DNA from: Turritopsis dohrnii
Lineage: Eukaryota; Cnidaria; Hydrozoa; Anthoathecata; Oceaniidae
Direction of reading: 5' to 3'
Assembly: GCA_027922465.2 (NCBI GenBank)
Contig: BQMF02000002.1
Location: forward strand, 930,001-994,000
Length of the DNA: 64,000 nucleotides
The notes beneath the pieces are model-generated. The model had not been told where the DNA came from. It saw nothing but the letters and a program-made list of their open reading frames with translations, and did no database searches. Each line of letters begins with the position of its first letter. Within the stretch, counting starts at the first letter, position 1. Positions 44,105 to 53,800 of this stretch are shown one piece after another. Position numbers and translations under genes: made by a program.

Positions 44105-44635
44105 GATGGTATTTATATGAGAAAACTCAGCCCGGCAAGACGGGGGCTTCGGTTTGTCGAGACAACTTTTTTTCTGTTTATATGAGGAAAATTCAGCCCG
44201 GCAAACCGTGCCAGATGCGACCACGTGCTTTCCTTTTGATTTTCTAAGCGGGCAGAAACTCAAAATGGCACACATAGAAACATATCTTATGTTATTGCCA
44301 TTAAACTTTGTTCCCTCTCTTCTAACCGCCATCTTGAAAATTAAGAAAACCAAAAAGTGTAATATGCACATGCGCATATTATGTAAAAATCAGCCCGTTT
44401 TGCCGGGCTGAATCAAAAAAAGTGTTTATATAGGAAATCTCAGCCCTGTAAACCGAGATCTCGGCTGTGATGAGCAGAGATCTCGGTTTGACGGGCTGAT
44501 TTTTTTTCAAATAAACGCACTTTTATTTCTAAGTGAAAGTCACGAGTCAGCCGAGATCTCAGTAAACCGAGGTCTTCGTTAAGCGGGCTGAAACCAGGCT
44601 GATTTTTCTTATATAAACACCCCCTTAATCTATGA
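44105..44635. mobile_element. Inverted-repeat element rich in CAGCCCGG / CGAGATCTCGG motifs
   Basis: The ends resemble each other in inverse: left GGTATTTATATGAGAAAACTCAGCC, right reversed GGTGTTTATATAAGAAAAATCAGCC (each a little over 20 bases, quoted only in part). Inside, TCAGCCCGGCAA and GGGCTGA recur many times in both orientations, with CCGAGATCTCGG palindromes at about 44,450-44,490. No transposase. Probably a non-autonomous DNA transposon; no clear target-site duplication. Confidence 0.55.
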
Positions 44636-44992
44636 TAAAAATTACGAAGGAAACGCTAAACAAATTTTTTTGGTATTTTTTGACCAAATAGGTTAGAAAC
44701 TATCCTTAAGCTGTTTCAGAATGACTGCTGGCCATTGTAATGCCATAAAGTATATTCACCATGTTTCAACGTAGTAAGTCAACGAGAGGCTTCATGATTG
44801 TCATAAAAGCTACTCTTGAGCTTCACGAACTCCCATGTTCGTATTTTCATACAGGAATAATTGATAAGCCACTCATATACCATCAGATAACTTCAGATTT
44901 TTACTCTTTGAAATGAAATTGTTGATCAAATTCTCTTTCGCCTTCTGAAAACAGCATTGCTTTTCGAGGTTTCTTTATTAATGTCTAACGTC

Positions 44993-46893
44993 CGGCGCCA
45001 AAATCTCGTTTGTCAAGTCGTCGAATTTTTTTTTTTTTTTTTTAAACGAATATTTATTTACAGGATTGTCACTTCAACAAATAAATGCTGTTATCAATAT
45101 GAGTCCTGCATTAAAAAAGAAAAAAAATCAAAAAAAAAAAGTATACGAAACGAATACCGGTATGCTAGAATGATTTTAGAAGTTCACGCGGTTCACAATA
45201 AGTCGATATTCAAGTCGTTTTAGATGAACACTCGTTTTTCAAATAAAGGCGCTTTAGAAGATTGTTCGTTTCAGATGATGACGCGTTGTTCAAAACTTGT
45301 CGGTCTTTCATATCAAGAGCTATTGAAATTTCATGATCTGTTTATTCCGAATGACACTATTCGTGAGTCCCTTACTTGAAATCAGGCGATATAGCGTGTT
45401 CCACACTAACTGAACATGAACATATTAATGTGAGGTACATATTTTATTATACTAGCATGTAGCTTTAGGTAAAAATGCCCCCGCGCTCAAGCGTTCCAAT
45501 TTGTACACACAGCAAGCTATACATTGCAAGCCTATACAACGGAAACAAAAACAAACAAAACTTTGTTATTTTTTGTTATCTCTTATGCCTATGTCACACT
45601 GATGCTAAGATACCTTTTAAAAAGTGTAAATAAGGCTTAACAAGTAATATCAAAAAGTATTTGCTACAAACAAAAGAAATGTGTGAACTGTAACCATGGA
45701 TACGTATTTTATAATCAAAATAAGATTAAGATTTGTTAAAGAAATTCTGTAAGAACCAAAAGAGAAAAAAAACTTTTTCAAAAAAAATTAAAGCGAAAAT
45801 CCATTAGAAATCTGCGTTTCAAACTTTGATTCGAAACAAAAAATAGCCAAAGTTTATATAAAAAAGCAAGAAAAAAATATAAAAAGGTTTTATTGATCAT
45901 GATCACACCATTTTTGGAGAACAGAAAGAAGAAGGAAAAACAGGAAGAACGACAATTTGAAGGCTTTCTTGCAACACAGAAATCCAATTAAAATCTTTTT
46001 AAGGCAAGATCCGCCAAAAATCAGTGCATTGAATTAAATTTATTGGATGAAAGATTTATAGTTAAAACATAGCTATACAAAAATAAAACGTATTGTTGGC
46101 AAAAGTTCAGATTTCAAGCTGTGCTTCAAAATCCTAGTCGTTCACTTCACTAAAACAACATAAAAGTAATATGAAAAATGTCAAAGCAATTTTAGCATAC
46201 GAACTTCCTAAATAACATAGCATAATATAATAATAAATTTGGAAAAAAACCATTCCGTCTCTCACCTACGGTACCATGCTTTGACATGGGAAAAAAGCAA
46301 AGTCAGCTAATAATTGTATACCACCGTGTAACGTTAACACGAAAGTTAAAAGATGATGATGAAGATGAAGAACAAAATCGGAAAAAAACATTCGCCTATC
46401 TCGTGAAACTACTATGCCTCCTCGCTCGCTTACGCTCGCTGCGGGGGCAATAAAGATAAAGGGGTCTTTCAAAATTCTAACCAACAATCAAATGTATCTG
46501 AAAGAAAAGGAATCCTTCATAGTTTGGTTATTTCCTCATTCATAACCATGCAACTGTTCATGCTACATGCAACTACTAGAAAACATGACGGCCAGCATCA
46601 TGACTTATGTAAATATGACACAAAAATCTGTTTTTGTGTAAGAACTAACACTGACTTAGAGAAATTGGTAATCAGGTTGCACCGCCTCATTTTCTGAACC
46701 GACTAAACATCTAAAACTTCCGAAGCGCCTCAATTACACAGCATCTAGCGACCCCAACTTCTAAAACGCCTCAAATTGAAAAACGAGTGTTCATCTAAAA
46801 CGACTCGACGACTTGAATGTCGAACTATTGTGACGTCACGAGTCAACAACTAAAACGACTCGACGACTTGATAAACGAGATTTTGGCGTCGAA
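44993..46893. repeat. 1.9-kb inverted-repeat structure
   Basis: The left end (CGCCAAAATCTCGTTTGTCAA at 44,996 onward, then 45,180-45,300) is repeated in reverse at about 46,680-46,893. Shared blocks include AAGTCGTTTTAGATGAACAC and TCGTTTTTCAA. The right arm has two copies of AAAACGACTCGACGACTTG. A second, inner inverted pair around GCCCCCGC lies at about 45,462-45,500 and 46,420-46,460. No ORF is credible. Likely a fold-back or long-TIR element with later insertions in the left arm. Confidence 0.55.
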
Positions 46894-47714
46894 TTAACTT
46901 CGTACGCATGGAATGGATGACGACATTGTGTAGAGCAGAGGCGATTCATTTTCAGCAGAGGGCTCGACTTAAGTTTGGAGAAAAAAAACAGAGGTATGCT
47001 CGTCTACATCAATCACGAACCCAGGGTCTCTTACTTTGTCGACACACGGTCAAGATCACAGTTTCGAGATTGCAACAGAGGCCATGCTTGCTTAATCCGG
47101 ATATACAGAACCAATGTTTAAACTAGAACGGTTTGTATATTGTTAGAAAAACCAACGATGATGATCTTAGGATTTCTTCGTGAGCATTTATCTAACAAGA
47201 TGGAAAATGAAAAAGACATTGCATTACACATAGAAATCTTTCTATAAAAAAATTTGTTATCGAATTCTTGTATTTCCTTAAAAAAATCTCACTTCACGGG
47301 GAGAACTCAATAGTTGCTATGGAAACATCACCAGGGTTCATGTAGCAACGTAAAAGGACAGCTTCTACGTCAGATGGTACGGCTGTTAACGTCGGCAAAA
47401 ATTGTAAGTAATAATTCTATGTTTACGAAATTGAATTTTTTTAAAAAAAACCGTTCCAAATTACGCAAGAAAAATGCTTGTAAAACAACGCTCGAGGTTT
47501 TGATAGGGAGATTCACCTCCAACCAGCTAACTAAAAGAAATGAAACTGAAAGCTGAAAAGGAAACTAGAAAAAAACTCCTGCGAAGGAGTTCATAATTCA
47601 CACGTTGGACGTATGGTCAGTTTTGTTAACAGTTTTCGTCAAAACAAACTCCACAATCGCCTGTCTTGAACACTTGTTTCGGGGTAGGTAGCAGTGCGTG
47701 GTTCGGTGGCTCGT
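46894..47714. other. 3' flank of GALNT, no further gene recognised
   Basis: Short ORFs only (46908-47126, 47314-47556), without recognisable content. This region includes the GALNT 3' UTR on the minus strand. Confidence 0.4.
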
Positions 47715-47864
47715 TTATGTACCAGTCATTTGGATATCCCAGGTTTGTGAATCACCCCCTATACAATCTTGCTGCGTCAAATCATTCCCTTCGTGGAACT
47801 GATCCAGACATAGCTGACTGCCAAGATTTCTCAATAAACGCGTATCTTCCTCGTATTTCCATTT
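47715..47864 (-). CDS. GALNT2-like: GALNT last coding exon (lectin gamma repeat)
   Basis: 150 bases including the stop at 47715-47717; [10 protein letters not shown] and [12 protein letters not shown] complete the lectin domain. The acceptor CTCTTCAG and phase 0 match the previous exon. Confidence 0.88.
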   Translation of the reverse strand, partial: KWKYEEDTRLLRNLGSQLCLDQFHEGNDLTQQDCIGGDSQTWDIQMTGT

Positions 47865-50800
47865 CTGAAGAGGAAAATGGAGAAATATGGTTGGATATGT
47901 TTTGAAATGAAAAAGAACCTGCAGACAGGTAAATTCGGTGTTGTTTATGAGAAGCTGATACTGTCATAAGGTGCTTTTACATTACAGTACTCAATCTTAC
48001 ATCCACGCAAGTTCTACAGTACTCAATCTCACATCCACGCAAGTTCTACAGTACTCAATCTCACATCCACGCAAGTTCTACAGTACTCAATCTCACATCC
48101 ACGCAAGTTCTACAGTACTCAATCTCACATCCACGCAAGTTCTACAGTACTCAATCTCACATCCACGCAAGTTCTACAATACTCTATTTAGCTTTATTCT
48201 CGACACTAACCTGCATGATATCAGTACTCTGACATGGCAATATTTTTACAACGGAGCCAATCTGGCGATCAGGAGCAGTTAAACAGGCATTCTCATGCTT
48301 GAGTTGGTTCGATTTGGTCCAAGACCAATCCTAAAATGAAGTAAAATGAGAAAACAGAATTAGTTTTGCAAAAACGAAAAAAATCATTCTTATTCGATTA
48401 ACATCATGCTTTTGCAGTAATTTAGCCTAGATGTGCAGAGGAAATTTATTTCGCTGGTTTCCTGTCACACTGTATACACGAACAGTGTCTACTTCAACCA
48501 CCGTCAACACAATGGCCATTGTCTGAAGGGGAGTCAATCATACCATACCTGGTTTCCACCTTGGCCATGACACTGGTATACACCAACACCTTCCCCTTCT
48601 TTGTGACCAAGCGTATCCAAGCAAGTACCACCGCTGTGCTTCACTTCTCCATACTTCAGGACATCTTCGTCTGGTACCCTGAAATAGACGAATGAGAATC
48701 ACATCTTCACCAGAGGTATTCAATCATGGAGTGCTGCAATAACATTTGACAGAAGCCTTCTTGATTATTTTATTTAGTAAATGGACAGTTTCAAACATCG
48801 TTATCAACGAATGGAATGACTAGATGTCAACTCAAACAGCAACCTGCAGAACTACAAAATCTTACTTCAATTCCGGATACACGTTTTCTAAGTACCACTT
48901 GAAAGGTTTACATTGTAGTTTCTTTCGTAAACTTTGACGTTCACGAATGCTGCAAAAACGAAAATGCCAACATTGATACAATCGTCATAACCCTCCTCCC
49001 TTCCTCCTTTTGTGTTCCATTTCCAGTAAAAACAAACGTGTCAGTAAGGAATAAATTGAAATGTCTGATACTTACTCGCCAAACAGTGCATATCGCGCAG
49101 AAGGAACAGCAGCGAAGTAAAACTTCTTATAGTCATCCATCCACACCTCAGCTGCTCTCCTTGTATTCCTTAAAATCATAAAAAATAAAAATGGTTCAAC
49201 TTTTTACACCAAGGAGCTCGAAGAAACTGTGAGACATTTAAAATTGTCTGCCAGTATGCGAAACGCTGAAAATTCTTACTTTTGAAATACGTTCATGCTA
49301 CCACCAGGGAATTTATAAGGGTGCCTTTCTCGAAACACGTGGCCAACACGTGAACAAGGCATGATATGCATCTCCCCACCACACTGCCACGTGCGGAAAG
49401 AAATTTCTATAGAAAGGCAATAAAAGAGAATGAAGAAACGACCTGTCACTCGAAAACATCAGATTAAAAATTCTCATGATGACTTTTACCTAAATTCTCC
49501 CCTCCCCATACGTCCATCTGCATATCGTATTTTCCCAACTCCTCGAACCATCTTTTTTCGATGGAAAAGAGACCACCAGCGATTGTCGGTGATCTACAAG
49601 TCAGCAACAATAAAAATATTTCATCAATTCACCCGCAACGTTCACTCATTCACAGTCCCGAAAGTCAGAACAGCATTATAAGTATAAACATAACAGGTTT
49701 CGTAGCTAAGTAGGCTTTACCGCAGCCGGTACATTGGTTTAAAAACCTCTGCGAAGGAGTGCATTTCTATAGAAATATGCCCACAATTTCAATAAAAATG
49801 CTCTTCATCGCAGTGACTTTTTGACGATTTTGCCCACTGGGACAGCGTTATCTCATAATATTCAACATCATCGACAATAAAATCAATAATAACAACAACA
49901 ATTAAAACGATATACCTTATAGGATCAGTTGGGTATTTTTGATGATGAGATAGATGATCTGGAGGAAGGAAATCCCATTTGAAATTCAAATTCCAACCGA
50001 ACCCTGAACAGATCAAAGTTGATTATTTAAAGTAGACAGATGTTCACCATCGTTTTATAAACATACGTGCAAGGTAAGATACTGGGACTAACCTCCTCTC
50101 AAATCAGAAGATGAACTCAAATAAATGAAATCTTCATGACCAATGACGTCGATGATTGGGGATACCACAACTTTACGATTCTGAAAACATCAAACGATAT
50201 CAAATATCTCTTCAGACCTTTTGATTTTTCTCTACAATTTCCTTTTGTAACAACTATAGCAAGCTGTCACTGTATCTACCTCAAAGAAGAGTAAGATTGA
50301 AATCGCACGGTAGATTTGATCTTTTAGTAGACCCCACGTTAAGATATGATTAGGAAGCCAGAAATCATTTAGTTCTGTATTGCAGGTAAACAGCATTCTT
50401 CATGAAAAATTTAATTTCCTGACTGTTGATGAGACAAACACAACAACATGAGAATAAAACAATCGACTTTGAAACAATAAAAACTTACATCTTTTATACT
50501 TTGCAAAAGCGGTTCTAACCACATTTGGTTGCTTTCACAATGACTGTCAAGAAATGTTAATACATCGCCAGTTGCTAAGTCAGCACCCTTCACACGTGAA
50601 CGAATTAAGCCTTCTCTGTTTGTGTTTCGTATAAGCATAACTTTTGGTAATGCTAACAATTCCTTTCCATCGTTAGCTGAATGAAGAAAAAACAATAGAT
50701 GAGCTATCTCCACAAAAAACACTTTCAAGGAAAACCATAACTTGTTGAAAACGCATTGAAAAACAAAACTTGAATAGATGATTAGGATCAAAATCTATGA

Positions 50801-53800
50801 ATTTGAATGGATAAGAGAATGCATTTCATTATGAGAAATAATTCATTCAATTCTGAGAAATCTGAATGTCTGTGTTTTATTTGTTTTTATGTGTACCGTA
50901 TTTCCTCTAATAAAGGCCGCCCTCTATTAAACGCCGCACTTATATGCAAACGTTTGTAGTAAACGCTGCCCTCTATTAAACGCCGCATCATGAAAAGCAG
51001 CGTTTATTAGAAAACAGGCTAAACAAGAATCATAAAAACGTTTTCATCTCATACAAGAGAACGGCGACAGTGATATTGCTGTTCTTTGACATTTGCGTGA
51101 ACATATCTTTTGTGTAAAACATTTTCACACAATCGTTTGTAACCTTTTTTATGATAAGAAAACATTGTTGTTTAAGTTTGCTTCTGTCCAATTTTTTCAT
51201 TTCGTAATAAACGCCGCCCTCTAATGAACGCCTCCCTCTATTAACGCCACATCCAAAACCTTGAATTTGTAATAAACGCCGCGCCGTTTATTAGAGGAAA
51301 TACGGTATTGGTATTTCATTAGACTATTTGAAAAGCTTTAATACTTGTAGTAGTTCATAATGGATAACAGTATTAAAAATAAAAAGACCGAGACAAGTAG
51401 ATCTCCATACAGTAACTTCTCTACTACGTCATATGGTGCATGGGGACTGGAAGGTATAGCTGAAATTCAGACCGAAGGAGCGAAGTGAAAGGCCATAAAG
51501 GAAAGGTTACATTTAGCAAAAGTTTTAGGAGCATGATGTTGCAGCAATTGTCAAAAACATTAAAATGGCAATCATTTTCCTGGTAAAGAAACAAATAACA
51601 AATATTTATTTTTTATGGTAACATCCTTTTAAGGAATAAAGTCTTTTATCATAAAGAAAGTACTTACGATCGTCACTAAAATCATCAACTAAGATTATTT
51701 CTTTTAACAAATGTGGTGGAGACCTATTCAAAGCGCTAAAAGGAGATGATAAAAAAATATATAGTGAACCCTGTAAAAGAAGGTACAGTAGATACAACGA
51801 AGCTCAGTGAGGCCAGACAACTATCCATGATATGTTAATAGGGACTTTAAGATTTCGAAAACGGGAACTTCATAATATCGTTTGACTGCGCATGGGCGAG
51901 GTGATTCCCATGAAAGTTTGAAGTTCGCTCTGTTTGTTCCGAACGTGAAATCACACATTTTGAAGTTCTGAGAAAACGTGAACGCTCAAGGAAGAAAGAT
52001 GGCTGAAACTGCTGAGCAAAAACCACCGAGCATTCCACTGTCGTGGCGCTTACCCTCTACAGGTCCAAATAAGTTTGCAATTAGACCATTAGGAGCTACT
52101 ACTGATTGAAACTTTATTGAATGTACTCTTTTGTGCCCATTATAAACAATCCTCTGATAGGCAGGGCTGATCACATCACTCAATAAATGTCTCCATCGGT
52201 CATAAATTAGGTTGAGAATATGATTGTTTATTATACAAAGTTCAGGTACAGGCCTAACAAACCTAAGTACAATATGAGTATCTGCAGGGATATGCATACC
52301 TTTTCAAAAAACACAGTGCCTCAAGGCCACACACATTCGTGCCATTGTAGCAAATTATTCTCTCAGGAATTTCTAGGGTTGTTCTGAGAATTGGAATATC
52401 ATCTTTTTTAAAGCGAAATTCAGCCAGACACTCATTTTCAGCTAGATTATTCAAGCTGAACTTCTCATACCTCCAGTATGGTAGATACAGATTAGAGGAT
52501 TTTTCTAAATCCAGAAGTAATAAAAATTCTTCATCATCAATAACTTTATCATAATGAGCAAGGTGTAAAAACTCTTTTTTCTCCATTATTACTATTTCAG
52601 TCTTTCACGCTTCTAAGTTTGTTTACAACTTAATGCGCCATTATGAAGTCGCGCACTTTCTTAATCTCCGTTATTACACATAACCGGAACGAGAACCTAA
52701 CTACGGAACGGCGTTCCCGTTCCGGTTGTGAAATCTTAAAGTCCCTAATGTCATCTCATAGAAATACGAAAAGAGATAGAATAACATCGACTTTAAATCT
52801 TTTGTTCTATCCGCGTGTACATAGCAGGTGGCCGTATAGTTGTGCAGCTCTAATTTATTTCAAATGTTCGCGCCGACTTTTAAATTCTTTTGTTTCCAAC
52901 ATTTAAACGCCATGCGTCTCAATAACGGCAAACAATAGAAGTTGTGCTTTCGAGATATGTCTTCTGATAGTCGTAAACTTCTTTTTACCGACAATTAAAG
53001 AGGCTATTGATGGATGAAATCGTAAATATTATGATCACGTGATCATAACACAAAATAAAAACAAAACTAGCGATGTGACAGAATGCGTTTTACGGTTCTT
53101 TTATTTATTAAAATTCATTTTTGCAGCTGTTTTTTCAAAGAAAGTTATTTATGTGCATAAACAATGTAATTTTGTTAGAAAATAGAACAGAGATGTGTCA
53201 AACATTATTGCTTCTCAATATCAAAGTGAAAGCTTTGATATTGGTCTCATATGATTTGATATTGGTCTCATATGATTTTCTTACAAAAATTGACAGAAAT
53301 TTTAACTTTGAAATTATAAAATAGAGCAGTTAAATTTTTGTTTTCATTTTTGTTTCACTTATTATGTCAAAATGCATTATACAGGTGAACTAAAAGGAAA
53401 CGATTTCCAGACTCTGAAATGATTTAGATTTTCAGAAATTCGAATTGAATGCATAGATACAATGTCTATTTCAAACAGTAGAAACACAGAAACCATAAAA
53501 ACACATGCAGGTATCTTAAAAAAGGATGACTCAAAAATACCAAACTCTGACTAGGAATGAGCATCTAGGTGTCCAAATAAGATTAAGTCAAATTATCAGT
53601 TGCTGCTGAGTTGGCAAGCAGACTGTTGTCTGCTTATACACAGGTTTATTTACTTCAGTCATTCCCTACTTCAAAAAACTTGTCCTTTTATTCATTATAG
53701 ATTATATTTTCTAAGCTTTCTGTATGTTAATGGGTTGCTAGACAAAAATCACAAAAACTTCTGATCATGAAAATTTCTGTCTTTAAAGGTCATCAGTTGT

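Noticed and set aside
44102..44377. Minus-strand ORF starting with a hydrophobic stretch, a possible signal-peptide exon for the kringle protein
   Set aside because: It lies inside the CAGCCCGG inverted-repeat element, beyond the sacsin last exon, and has no phase-matched donor.
47984..48175. CRISPR-like array
   Set aside because: The units are contiguous tandem copies without unique spacers, and the genome is eukaryotic.
47971..48282. 103-codon plus-strand ORF with repeating peptide
   Set aside because: It is the translation of the 32-bp tandem repeat inside a GALNT intron.
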